NCBI RefSeq assembly: GCF_024296665.1
Contig: NZ_CP100762.1
Coordinates: 1,736,001-1,800,000 of the forward strand
DNA from: Salinilacihabitans rarus
GTDB taxonomy: Archaea; Halobacteriota; Halobacteria; Halobacteriales; Natrialbaceae
Length of the DNA: 64,000 nucleotides
Reading direction: 5' to 3'
This document shows positions 34,558 through 44,398 of the stretch, piece after piece (within the stretch, counting starts at the first letter, position 1; every line of letters begins with the position of its first letter). The notes under the pieces are model-generated. The model was not told the origin of the DNA. It searched no databases and saw only the letters and a program-made list of their open reading frames with translations. The position numbers and the translations under genes were made by a program.

Positions 34558-34666
34558 CACCCCGCTCGGCGTCGGCAGTGAGGAGCGTCCCGGGGCCGAC
34601 GCGGACCCGGCGGTCGCCGACGGCGGCCGGGGCGTCGAATCGGGCGAGGGGGACCCCTCGTCGTGA
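33293..34666 (+). CDS. dmsC: NrfD/PsrC-type membrane anchor DmsC, copy 2
   Basis: A 457-residue anchor whose first 423 or so residues are identical to DmsC1. The C-terminal 34 residues, a hydrophilic tail, are different (GVESGEGDPSS at the end). Identity at protein level with silent-only DNA changes points to recent homogenisation rather than only a recent duplication, since dmsA has diverged. It is the last gene of operon 2; no dmsD follows, and the 86 bp to the next stop hold no gene. Confidence 0.92.
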   Translation: MSTDARAEAGVLVPRFGSRGKAWVGLLAVLVLVGLGAWIYQLQQGLAVTGMDNVFSWGLYIMLFVFFIGLSAGGLIISSAPKFFHSKRYDSLAALGVLLSLGCIVVAGLLILPDLGRPSRITGFLTSPDFRSPMVWDFAIVVLYGLFSAGYLWLLTRRDLAKMGSRLAFGVEDTPEGRERDRKRAFWAAAVAIPLAIALHSVTGWIFATQIGRGDWFNPLVAPMFIMKALVSGLALLLVTAILADRLTRFRLPEALVPELGKVLGVFVAVHVVYLVAAERLPHAWAAHFDFWSITSAFLVGDTVHFWLWTVVGGAIPIALLAVPSLRRNVGAVFAASVAAIVGILFEGVYLVFTGYTDLNIDAAPGVTTGTDYTGFGADIWATAGSYTPTVVELAVTVGIVALGALLVTLGLRFLPLQPGGGTPLGVGSEERPGADADPAVADGGRGVESGEGDPSS

Positions 34667-34752
34667 GCGACGGGCGTCGATAGCGCGCCGGCGCGGGCCG
34701 GCGGCGGTCGACGCTTCTCTCGTCTCTCGTCTCTCCGACCGCGCGGGGTGGC

Positions 34753-35520
34753 TCACTCCCGAATCCGGACGACCCCCTCCTCGAACACCTGCCGGTTCGG
34801 GACGATGAACTCCTCGGAGTCGGACTCGATTTTCGTCACGAAGAGGTCGACCTCCTGGACGATCCCGGTTCGCTCGCCGATTCGAACCCGGTCGCCGATG
34901 CCGTAGGGCTGGTCGAGCAACAGGTAGATGCCGACGGCACTGGAGACGAGGAAGTCCTTGAACGCGAACGCGCCGACGACGACGACGCCGATGGCGTAGA
35001 CCGCGAGCAGGATCTGCAGCGCCAGCACCTGAACGTTGATCTGATCGAGGGCGACGAGGAAGGCGACGTACAGGACGGAGTACTTGACGACCTTCGGGAT
35101 GATCGAGACCTCGGGGAGTTTCACCCCACGGAGGTACTCGCTGACGACGAGTTCGGACTTGTCGGCGACGATGAAGCCGACGATGACGACCAGAACGGCG
35201 ATGAACACCTGCGGGATGAAGCCGACGACGGTCTGCCAGAACGCGTTCGTGTTGAGCAGTTGCGCGATGTGGATCGCCGTCAGGACGGCGATGCCGTAGA
35301 TGAACCACGAACTCAGGCGGGCGATGATCTCGACGGTCGAGGTTCCGATCGACTGGGCCGTCCGCTCGAACGGCGTCCCCTCGACGGCGTCGGGCACGCC
35401 GGCCGCGCTCAGCAGTTCCTTGTTGAGGCGGCCGACGAGGTAGCCGACGACGATCCCGAGCGCCAGCACCGCCGCGGCTACGACGGCCGGTTCGTCGATG
35501 AGGGACTGCCACGCCACCAT
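34753..35520 (-). CDS. MscS-like mechanosensitive channel
   Basis: A 255-residue membrane protein. An N-terminal span (AAAVLALGIVVGYLVGRL), further spans (FIYGIAVLTAIHIAQLL, FIPQVFIAVLVVIVGFIV, YSVLYVAFLVAL, ILLAVYAIGVVVVGAFAF) and a C-terminal beta domain FKDFLVSSAVGIYLLLDQPYGIGDRVRIGERTGIVQEVDLFVTKI are typical of small-conductance channels. It starts one base after the dacZ stop, so the pair is an operon; c-di-AMP in other organisms controls osmolyte and ion transport, which suggests a functional link. Confidence 0.88.
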   Translation of the reverse strand: MVAWQSLIDEPAVVAAAVLALGIVVGYLVGRLNKELLSAAGVPDAVEGTPFERTAQSIGTSTVEIIARLSSWFIYGIAVLTAIHIAQLLNTNAFWQTVVGFIPQVFIAVLVVIVGFIVADKSELVVSEYLRGVKLPEVSIIPKVVKYSVLYVAFLVALDQINVQVLALQILLAVYAIGVVVVGAFAFKDFLVSSAVGIYLLLDQPYGIGDRVRIGERTGIVQEVDLFVTKIESDSEEFIVPNRQVFEEGVVRIRE

Positions 35521-35521
35521 G

Positions 35522-36349
35522 TCAGTAGTCCTCCGGATCTGCCTCCATGATGAGTTCACCGCCTTTGAACGCCCGTACCATCCCGTCGCTCTCGGAGAGG
35601 GCGATCGCGATCGCGTTGGTGTCGCGGGTGATCGCGCCCGCGGCCATGTGCCGGGCGCCAAGCCCCTTCGGGATGTCGACGCCCTCGGCGGAGGGTTCGA
35701 GGTAGCGGTACGCCGAGACGATCTTGCCCGAGTCGGAGATGACGAAGGCGCCGTCGAGCCGCGAGAACTCCTTGAGCATCACGTTCACGATCGGATCGCC
35801 GACGTGGACGTGGGACTTCTCGAACGGGTTGTACGACAGCGGGCGGGACTTGTTCATGACCTTCCCCGCGTCGCCGACGACGAACAGCGCGCCCACGGGC
35901 TTGCCCTTCTGGCCTTTCTTCCCGAGTTCGATCGCGAGTTCGAGCACCGACTTGATCACCTCCGGGTCGGCGCGGGACTTCACGAACAGGTCGTAGATGC
36001 CCGTGTGGGTGTCGCCGTCGGCGCGCACCCGCGAGACGGTGTCGATGCCGTCGCTGAAGACGCTCGTCGCGCAGACCAACTCGTCGCCGTCGTCGATCAC
36101 GCCGTCGTCGAGTCCCCCCTCGATGCCGAACTTGATCCGTTCCGAGACGTTCTCGAACGCGAGGGGTAACTCGACGAACACGTCCGCGCCGACGGCGTTC
36201 TCCGTGCCGACGACGACGACGTCCGGCCCCCCCTCGTCGTCGTCCCCGATGGACGTGACCCGCTCGTAGTACGAGCCACTCGGGGAGAAGAGCATGACGG
36301 CGTCGGCACCCGAAAAGAGATCCGCGAACACGTCGTCTAATCCGGCCAT
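35522..36349 (-). CDS. dacZ: Diadenylate cyclase DacZ
   Basis: A 275-residue archaeal c-di-AMP synthase. The C-terminal half carries the DAC domain with LDGAFVISDSGKIVSAYRYL (DGA motif) and GLGARHMAAGAITRDTNAIAIALSESDG (RHxxA motif) as the ATP-binding site. The N-terminal half (DDVFADLFSGADAVMLFSPSGSYYERVTSI) is the archaeal regulatory region; it resembles Haloferax volcanii DacZ, which controls osmotic adaptation. ATG 36349 matches family starts (MAGLDDVF). Followed one base later by an MscS-like gene. Confidence 0.92.
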   Translation of the reverse strand: MAGLDDVFADLFSGADAVMLFSPSGSYYERVTSIGDDDEGGPDVVVVGTENAVGADVFVELPLAFENVSERIKFGIEGGLDDGVIDDGDELVCATSVFSDGIDTVSRVRADGDTHTGIYDLFVKSRADPEVIKSVLELAIELGKKGQKGKPVGALFVVGDAGKVMNKSRPLSYNPFEKSHVHVGDPIVNVMLKEFSRLDGAFVISDSGKIVSAYRYLEPSAEGVDIPKGLGARHMAAGAITRDTNAIAIALSESDGMVRAFKGGELIMEADPEDY

Positions 36350-36535
36350 TGATACATACAAGCCGTTCGCGCGCGAATAAGCGTTTTGGACCGTCTGACG
36401 CGTGACTGTCAATTATCTCCGGCCGGTGTCAGATGTAAGTAGCTCGTGGCGGGTCGTCGGCGAGCGAACGGGACCGTCTGCAGGCGTCTTTGAGCGTTTG
36501 CCGAGGGGTGGCGAAGCCGGCCCGCACACGATGGA

Positions 36536-36618
36536 TGCGCGGGACAGGATTCGAACCTGCGGACCCCTACGGGACAGCGTCCTAAGCGCTGCGCCGTTGA
36601 CCACTTGGCTACCCGCGC
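36536..36618 (-). tRNA. tRNA-Leu (anticodon UAG)
   Basis: 83-nt class II tRNA. The acceptor stem pairs 36612-36618 with 36537-36543 (GCGCGGG with CCCGCGC), the discriminator A is at 36536, and no CCA is encoded. The anticodon loop CTTAGGA places UAG opposite 36582-36584, flanked by a CAGCG/CGCTG stem. There is a long variable arm (TCCCGTAGGGG) and a GGTTCGAATCC T-arm. It reads CUA and possibly other CUN leucine codons. No intron is seen. Confidence 0.95.
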
Positions 36619-36664
36619 TCACCGCCGAGTTCCCGCGAGTCGAGTAAGAAGTTGTCGGTCCGCG

Positions 36665-36838
36665 CTACTCGTGGGTCACCGGCTGTTCGGGCGACCAGTC
36701 CGGGGGGACGATGAACGTGACGTGTTCGGAGTCGCGCAACTGGTGGAGTTCCGCGGCTTGCTCCGCGAGGGCGCGATCACGGTACGGCATCTCGAGGCCG
36801 CAACCGGTACAGACGAGTTTACACGTTGGTTCGTTCAT
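36665..36838 (-). CDS. 57-residue zinc-finger-like microprotein
   Basis: A short protein starting MNEPTCKLVCTGCGLEMPYR with three Cys (6, 10 and 13; CxxxCxxC), then a helix (ALAEQAAELHQLRDSEHV) and VTFIVPPDW. A fourth ligand could be His32 or His39. Such one-domain proteins are abundant in haloarchaea; function unknown. It sits 46 bp upstream, on the same strand, of tRNA-Leu. An AT-rich TTGCTTTAGTAAC patch near 36896-36908 could contain the promoter. Confidence 0.7.
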   Translation of the reverse strand: MNEPTCKLVCTGCGLEMPYRDRALAEQAAELHQLRDSEHVTFIVPPDWSPEQPVTHE

Positions 36839-37073
36839 GAGAGCACGCGCGGACCGTGCCGCGAGCGACCGGCGTCGCCCGACCTTCGGAGGCGTATTGC
36901 TTTAGTAACAGTGACCTAGTGAAATCGCGTGCGAACGGCCGGTTTCACTAGTCGTTCGTATCTGAACGTTGGGAACTGCCGGGCGAACGTTGCACGAGAC
37001 AGGCCGTCGTTGGGCGACGGCCGCCCGTGGGGCGATCCGTACGTTTATTTCAGTTGCCGCGCTAGCGTGGGCC

Positions 37074-37382
37074 ATGTACAGCGCGAGGGAGCGCGTCGAA
37101 CACGCCGACTGGCTCGAGGAACTCGACCAGATCGCCGACCGTCTGGACCTCTCCTCGGAGGCGCGCTCGTGTGCGACGGACCTCTTTCTGGCCGACGTGC
37201 CGGAGGCCGACCGATCGAAGCGGGCCGTGCTGGCGGCCAGCGTCTACGCCGGGTCGCTCGTGGCCGGCGACGGCCGCACCCAGGGAGCGGTCGCCGACGC
37301 GGCCGACGTCTCGCGGCTGTCGATCCAGCAGCGGTGGAAGGAACTGCTGGCGAACGCGGGACTCGAACCGCCGCGGTGGTAA
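37074..37382 (+). CDS. TFB-like single cyclin-fold protein
   Basis: A 102-residue protein resembling one cyclin repeat of transcription factor B: VEHADWLEELDQIADRLDLSSEARSCATDLFLADVPEADRSKRAVLAASVYAGSLVAGDGRTQGAVADAADVSRLSIQQRWKELLANAGL. The A-D-x-S-R-L-S-I-Q-Q-R-W-K segment is the helix that contacts the BRE in full TFB. There is no zinc ribbon and only one repeat instead of two, so it is not a complete initiation factor. It converges with coaD. Might modulate transcription initiation (inference). Confidence 0.8.
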   Translation: MYSARERVEHADWLEELDQIADRLDLSSEARSCATDLFLADVPEADRSKRAVLAASVYAGSLVAGDGRTQGAVADAADVSRLSIQQRWKELLANAGLEPPRW

Positions 37383-37400
37383 GGGAGACGGCCCGCGGCC

Positions 37401-37925
37401 TCAGTCGCGATCGGACGTGGAGTCGGAGGCGGAGTCGGGGTAACGGGCCTCGCGCCCCTCGCGGTCGGGGGTCACGCGCCCGTGCTCGTCGATCTCGCCC
37501 TGAACGATGCGGGTGCTCGAGATGATCTCGCCGTCCTCGGCGAGGACGTGCGGGACGACGACGACCTCGAGGGGGTCGTGGCCGCGCTCGCGGCGGATCT
37601 CGTTGATACGCTCGCCGCCGTCGACGGTCTCCGGTGAGACGATCAGGTAGTCGAACTGCGGTTCGGTCGCGATCCCCGTCGGCTCCTCGAGCGTTCGAAC
37701 CTCGAACTCGCGGTCGTACTCGTCGGTGTAGCCCGCGAGTTCCGCTTCGAGGTCGCGCTTTCGGTCCTCGTAGGGTCTCACGTATCGGTCGACGTGGCGT
37801 GTCTCCGGGGCGAGTTCGTCGCTCGTCAGCCCGACGGTCACGTCCCCGAGTTCGAACGCCCGTTCGAACAGCCGTCGGTGGCCGTCGTGAACGGGGTCGA
37901 ACGTCCCACCAAGCGCGACGTCCAT
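37401..37925 (-). CDS. coaD: Phosphopantetheine adenylyltransferase (archaeal CoaD)
   Basis: A 174-residue nucleotidyltransferase with the HxGH-type motif GGTFDPVHDGHRRLF at the N-terminus and the ISSTRIVQG loop near residue 145. It transfers AMP from ATP to 4'-phosphopantetheine in CoA synthesis. The last 25 residues are an acidic, Ser/Asp-rich tail (DSASDSTSDRD) beyond the catalytic core. Divergent from maeB with 134 bp of promoter space containing TATA-like TATAAAAGG (37947-37955). Confidence 0.92.
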   Translation of the reverse strand: MDVALGGTFDPVHDGHRRLFERAFELGDVTVGLTSDELAPETRHVDRYVRPYEDRKRDLEAELAGYTDEYDREFEVRTLEEPTGIATEPQFDYLIVSPETVDGGERINEIRRERGHDPLEVVVVPHVLAEDGEIISSTRIVQGEIDEHGRVTPDREGREARYPDSASDSTSDRD

Positions 37926-38059
37926 ACCCCAACCACTGCCGCGGCCCGTATAAAAGGGTCGAATCCGGATACGGCGTGTCGATCGGCGCGCACGACGTTC
38001 GACGATCGTCGATATCGCCTTTCACATCGTTTTTAGTATCCGACTCCCGTCTCCCCGAT

Positions 38060-40315
<2,256 letters not shown>

Positions 40316-40390
40316 GACGGCTTTCCCACCGCCCGATCCGGGGCGGTTCAAAAGGGTGGATTCAAGTACGCGAGGGGACTTCTCCCGGGT

Positions 40391-40762
40391 ATGCAAGATC
40401 AGGGACGCTCCACGCGCAAGCGCACCGGTGGCCGACTCAAGCACTTCCGCAACCGCCGCAAGTCCGAACTCGGGCGCCAGCCGACGGAGACGCAGGTCGG
40501 CGAGCCCCGCTTCCGGACCGTCGACGCCCGCGGCAACGACGAGAAGACCCGCGCGCTGGCGACGAACGTCGCGAACGTCAACACGGGCGAGGAGACGGTC
40601 TCCGCCGCCATCGAGGACGTCGTCGAGAACCCCGCCAACCCCAACTACGTCCGGCGGAACATCGTCACGAAAGGCGCCGTCATCGAGACCAGCGAGGGCC
40701 GTGCGCGCGTCACCTCCCGTCCCGGCCAGACCGGTCAGGTCAACGCCGTCCTGCTCGACTGA
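40391..40762 (+). CDS. rps8e: 30S ribosomal protein S8e
   Basis: A 123-residue small-subunit protein, found in archaea and eukaryotes. It has the basic N-terminus QGRSTRKRTGGRLKHFRNRRKSELGR, then VRTVDARGND-like core (FRTVDARGNDEKTRALATNVANVNT), NPANPNYVRRNIVTKGAVIETSEGRARVTSRPGQTGQVNAVLLD at the end. Promoter space of 75 bp separates it from maeB. Confidence 0.97.
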   Translation: MQDQGRSTRKRTGGRLKHFRNRRKSELGRQPTETQVGEPRFRTVDARGNDEKTRALATNVANVNTGEETVSAAIEDVVENPANPNYVRRNIVTKGAVIETSEGRARVTSRPGQTGQVNAVLLD

Positions 40763-40834
40763 CCGACGACTCGACTCTCCTCTCGACCCATCGCCCTATA
40801 ATAGCGGTACGGGGACGACGGTCGACTACGTAGT

Positions 40835-41830
40835 TCAGGGCCGCGGCGCGGCCTTCTGCAGGGCCGTCTCGGCGATGTTGCCGCCGTAGTCGGCGCTCCG
40901 GGAGAGCGAGTCGACGATCAGCCCGAGCGACTGGGCCTGAACGGGGTCGAGGTCCCGGAGCATGTCGTCGACGGTCCGGGTGTGCTCGTCGATTCCGAGG
41001 ACGGCCTCGCGGGCGGCGTGGCCGAGCCGGTTGGCCTCCTCGCTCTCGTCGGCGAACAGCGCGTCCATCGACTTCTCGAGGACGTCGAAGGCGTCCTCGA
41101 AGAGTTCGAGCAGCGCCTCGGCGACCTCCTCGGGGATCTCCTCGAGTTTGAGAGCGAGTTTGCTGATCTTTACGGCGTGGTCGGCGACGCGCTCGAGTTG
41201 CCGGGCGCTGGAGTGGTAGTCGAAACAGTCCTCGCGGGGGACGCCGAGTTCCTCGGTCGCGCGCGGGGAGCGAAGCGCCGCGCGGAAGATGCGCGAGACG
41301 ACGAGCCAGAGGCGGTCGACGTCGTCGTCGCGCTCGATGACGTCGCGGGCGATGTCGTCGTCGTTCTCGACGAGCGCGGTGACGGCGTCTTCGAGCATGG
41401 CCCCGGCGATCAGGCGCATCCGGGTGACGGCGTTGACGATCGACAGTTCCGAGGAGTCGAGCAGGTCCTGGATGACGACGCTGTTGGTCGTCTCCTCTAA
41501 CACCTCGACGCCGACGAGGCTCTGGGTCGCGCTCCTGATCGCCCGGCGCTGGTCGGTGGTGATGCGGTTTGCCTCCAGCCGGATGATGTCGAAGCCGCTG
41601 ACGTACATCGTCATGACCGCCCGCGTGAGGCGCTCGCCTTCGAGGTTCGAGACGTCGAGGGAGCCTTCCTGCCTGTGGGTGTCGCTTTGGGGCGTCAACA
41701 GCAGGGCGTCGTCCTCGGGGTAGAACTCGACGGTCGTGCCGGCGCTGACGTCGTTCTCCGTCGCCCACGTCTTCGGGAGCGAGACGGTGTAGGTCGATCC
41801 GCCGGTCACCTGGACCTTGCGCGTCTCCAT
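40835..41830 (-). CDS. AbrB-PhoU phosphate regulator
   Basis: A 331-residue fusion. Residues 1-48 form an AbrB/SpoVT swapped-hairpin (RKVQVTGGSTYTVSLPKTWATENDVSAGTTVEFY), a DNA-binding module; residues 90-325 contain two PhoU helical repeats (CFDYHSSARQLERVADHAVKISKLAL; the ERVADHA core binds metal). Haloarchaeal proteins of this build act in phosphate-dependent transcription. It is divergent from pstS1 across 500 bp. DNA binding at the pst promoters is inference. Confidence 0.88.
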   Translation of the reverse strand: METRKVQVTGGSTYTVSLPKTWATENDVSAGTTVEFYPEDDALLLTPQSDTHRQEGSLDVSNLEGERLTRAVMTMYVSGFDIIRLEANRITTDQRRAIRSATQSLVGVEVLEETTNSVVIQDLLDSSELSIVNAVTRMRLIAGAMLEDAVTALVENDDDIARDVIERDDDVDRLWLVVSRIFRAALRSPRATEELGVPREDCFDYHSSARQLERVADHAVKISKLALKLEEIPEEVAEALLELFEDAFDVLEKSMDALFADESEEANRLGHAAREAVLGIDEHTRTVDDMLRDLDPVQAQSLGLIVDSLSRSADYGGNIAETALQKAAPRP

Positions 41831-42330
41831 GTGGCGCGCTTTCGAGGCAGGGAATATAAATCCACCCCAATCTATAGATTAGCTCTTATCGGTACGTTCG
41901 AATCCGTTGTGTCATGCGATTTTCCCGAGAAAACGGGACGGCAGAGTCCGCGTCGATACCGCGATAACAGTTCTACAACGTATAATTATATAGTACTATT
42001 TCCAGTACGTAGATCGGCGCCGCGACCGACGGCGGGCGCGTTTCGCGGGCCGGCGCGCGCCGGCCGCGACGGCGTCGGTAGCGGCGGTCTCGACGACCTT
42101 CGGGGCGTCGAACGCGACCCGCGACGGGCGTCCCGGGAGCGGTGACTTCGGGGATGGATACCGGAGCCGACGTCAATAGTTCCTCGTCGATCGAAGATCG
42201 CGAGAGGGCGACCCGACAGCCCGGGGGAAGATGCCGGATACGATCACGTCTATATTGGAATATGTACCTCGGTTCGGATATATACACGTCATAGCATCGT
42301 ATTTCTACGGGCATTCGAAACTCCCGCTCG
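41831..42330. other. 500-bp intergenic region between AbrB-PhoU gene and pstS1
   Basis: Holds divergent promoters and no gene I can support. AT-rich patches lie at 41869-41890 (toward the regulator), 41978-42000 and 42249-42304. The last contains the TATATAC element shared with the second pst operon. Phosphate-responsive control of both directions is likely here. Confidence 0.5.
42279..42294 (+). promoter_or_regulatory. Shared pst promoter element, copy 1
   Basis: TATATACACGTCATAG, ending 36 bp before the pstS1 ATG. The pstS2 promoter has the same string with two changes at nearly the same distance. The left part is a TATA box; the conserved TCATAG to its right is beyond basal promoter needs and may be an operator. 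Confidence 0.6.
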
Positions 42331-43320
42331 ATGCCTGACAAGCAGATCGGCCGTCGGGTCGACGCAGTATCGAGGCGGAAACTCCTCGCGGCGACCGGAT
42401 CGATCGGCGCGCTGGCCGTCGCCGGCTGTTCGGAGAACGAGGCCAGCGACGGTGGCGACGGCGGAAGCGACGCCCTCTCCGGCGAGGTCGTCGTCACGGG
42501 TTCGAGCACGGTGTTCCCGATCTCCGACCGGATGGCAGAGGAGTTCATGGCGGAACACGACGTCAACGTGCCCGTCGACTCGACCGGCAGCGGCGGCGGG
42601 TTCGAGAACCACTTCTGCCCCGGCGACTCGGACATCAACGGCGCCTCCCGCCCGATCAAGGACGCGGAGGTCGCCAGTTGTGGAGACCAGGGCGTCACCC
42701 CGGTCGAGTTCCACGTCGCGGGCGACGCGCTCACGATGGCGGTCAGCCCCGAGAACGACTGGGTCGACTGCATGACCTTCGACGAGATGGCCCAGATATG
42801 GCAGGAAGACGGCGCCGAGACGTGGGCCGACGTCGACCCCGACTGGCCCGACGAGGAGTTCGAACTGTTCGGCCCCGACACCACCTCGGGCACCTTCGAC
42901 TGGTTCACCGAGAACGTCGTCGGCGAGGCGGGCAACCACCGCGACGACTACGAGCCCACCGAGGACGACAACATCATCATTCAGGGCCTCGAGCAGAACC
43001 CCTACGCGATCGGTTACTTCGGCTACGCGTACTACGCGGAGAACCAGGATCGCGTCAAGGCCCTCGAAGTCCGCGAGACCGCGGACGACGAGTGTGGCGA
43101 GCCGAGTCTGCAGGCGGCGAGCGATGGCACCTACCCGATGGCTCGCCCGCTGTTCATCTACGCCAGCGAGGACGCCATCCAGCGCGAGGAGGTCGCCGCG
43201 TTCCTCGAGTTCTACCTCGAAAACGCCAGCGCGGACTTCGTCGCCGACGAGATCGGTTACGTCCCCTCGAGCGACAAGATGGTCGAGGAGAACCTCGCGA
43301 CGCTCGAAGAGTACGCCTGA
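42331..43320 (+). CDS. pstS: Phosphate-binding Tat lipoprotein PstS, copy 1
   Basis: A 329-residue binding protein. The N-terminus SRRKLLAATGSIGALAVAGC is a Tat signal ending in a lipobox, then an acidic-Gly linker. VVTGSSTVFPISDRMAEEFM and STGSGGGFENHFCPGDSDINGASRPI are the phosphate-binding loops of PstS; FELFGPDTTSGTFDWF is a further family block. It starts the first pst operon. A 24-bp perfect palindrome follows the stop, separating it from pstC1. Confidence 0.95.
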   Translation: MPDKQIGRRVDAVSRRKLLAATGSIGALAVAGCSENEASDGGDGGSDALSGEVVVTGSSTVFPISDRMAEEFMAEHDVNVPVDSTGSGGGFENHFCPGDSDINGASRPIKDAEVASCGDQGVTPVEFHVAGDALTMAVSPENDWVDCMTFDEMAQIWQEDGAETWADVDPDWPDEEFELFGPDTTSGTFDWFTENVVGEAGNHRDDYEPTEDDNIIIQGLEQNPYAIGYFGYAYYAENQDRVKALEVRETADDECGEPSLQAASDGTYPMARPLFIYASEDAIQREEVAAFLEFYLENASADFVADEIGYVPSSDKMVEENLATLEEYA

Positions 43321-43324
43321 GACG

Positions 43325-43348
43325 TCGCGGATCGGCGCCGATCCGCGA
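43325..43348. promoter_or_regulatory. 24-bp perfect palindrome between pstS1 and pstC1
   Basis: The half-site TCGCGGATCGGC is followed directly by its inverted complement, five bases after the pstS1 stop region begins. As RNA it would form a very stable stem; as DNA it is a possible protein site. Placement after a binding-protein gene suggests an mRNA-stabilising or attenuating hairpin giving more PstS than permease. The second pst operon lacks it: pstS2 and pstC2 overlap. Confidence 0.7.
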
Positions 43349-43404
43349 TCTCGGCGGGTGGAATCGCCTACGAACGACTCATTGACAAACGACATGGCAC
43401 GGAC

Positions 43405-44346
43405 ATGAACGGGGATTCGGTATCCGCCTCGCTCACGCGCTCGTCCGCACTTCGGGACGGGCGCGAGCGGGCGTATCGGTGGCTGCTGTTCTCCTGTGCG
43501 GCGCTGACGGTGGTAGTGACGGTGAGCATCCTGGTCACGCTCGCGTACGACGCGATCACGTTCTTCGGGTTCGACGAGGTCGGCGTCGTCTCGTTCCTGA
43601 CGGGGACGGAGTGGAACTCGCGGCGGGACGTCTACGGCGTCCTCCCGCTCGTGAGCGCGACGCTGATCATCACGGTCGTCTCGGCGATGGTCGCGATTCC
43701 GATCGGGACCGCCGCGGCGGTCTACCTCTCGGAGTACGCGAGTCCGGAGGCGCGCTCGGTGTTGAAACCGGCGCTCGAGATACTCGCGGGCATCCCGACG
43801 GTCGTCTACGGGTATCTGGCGCTCGTCTACCTGACGCCGTGGTTGCGGGCGGCCGGCCTCCCGCTGGGGACGTTCAACCTCCTCAGCGCGTCGATCATGG
43901 TCGGGATCATGATCATCCCGATGGTCTCCTCGCTCTCGGAGGACGCGATGAGCGCCGTCCCCGACTCGCTGCGACAGGCCGGCTACGGCCTCGGCGCGAC
44001 CAAGTTCGAGGTCTCCACGGGAATCGTCATCCCGGCGGCGGTCTCGGGCATCTTCTCGTCGTACATCCTCGCGCTCTCGCGGGCCATCGGCGAGACGATG
44101 ATCGTCGTGATGGCCGGCGGGTTGCAGGCGCGCATGCTGAACGTCGCGAACCCGTTCGAGAACCTGGCGAACTCCGGGCTGGCGATGACGGCGTCGATGG
44201 TCCACGCGGTCACGAGCGACGTCACCGGCGGTTCCCCGGAGTTCTACAGCATGTTCGGGATCGGACTCACGCTGTTCTGTCTCACGTTCGCGATGAACCT
44301 GCTGAGCAACCGGATCGCCGCCCGGTACCGGGAGGAGTACCAGTGA
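43405..44346 (+). CDS. pstC: Phosphate ABC permease PstC, copy 1
   Basis: A 313-residue permease with six spans. Family motifs are [79 protein letters not shown] (the EAA loop that docks on PstB) and [15 protein letters not shown]. Positions 43888-43979 are identical in DNA to 49133-49224 of pstC2. ATG 43405 lies 84 bp after pstS1; 52 bp separate it from pstA1. Confidence 0.95.
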   Translation: MNGDSVSASLTRSSALRDGRERAYRWLLFSCAALTVVVTVSILVTLAYDAITFFGFDEVGVVSFLTGTEWNSRRDVYGVLPLVSATLIITVVSAMVAIPIGTAAAVYLSEYASPEARSVLKPALEILAGIPTVVYGYLALVYLTPWLRAAGLPLGTFNLLSASIMVGIMIIPMVSSLSEDAMSAVPDSLRQAGYGLGATKFEVSTGIVIPAAVSGIFSSYILALSRAIGETMIVVMAGGLQARMLNVANPFENLANSGLAMTASMVHAVTSDVTGGSPEFYSMFGIGLTLFCLTFAMNLLSNRIAARYREEYQ

Positions 44347-44398
44347 CGATCGAACGACGCGCGCGGCCGGCCGCCGCGACCGCGGGGGTGAGTCGCTG

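Noticed and set aside
36402-36647. An 81-codon plus-strand frame across the tRNA region
   Set aside because: It runs antisense through tRNA-Leu; translated text such as DRIRTCGPLR is the familiar artefact of reading a tRNA gene.
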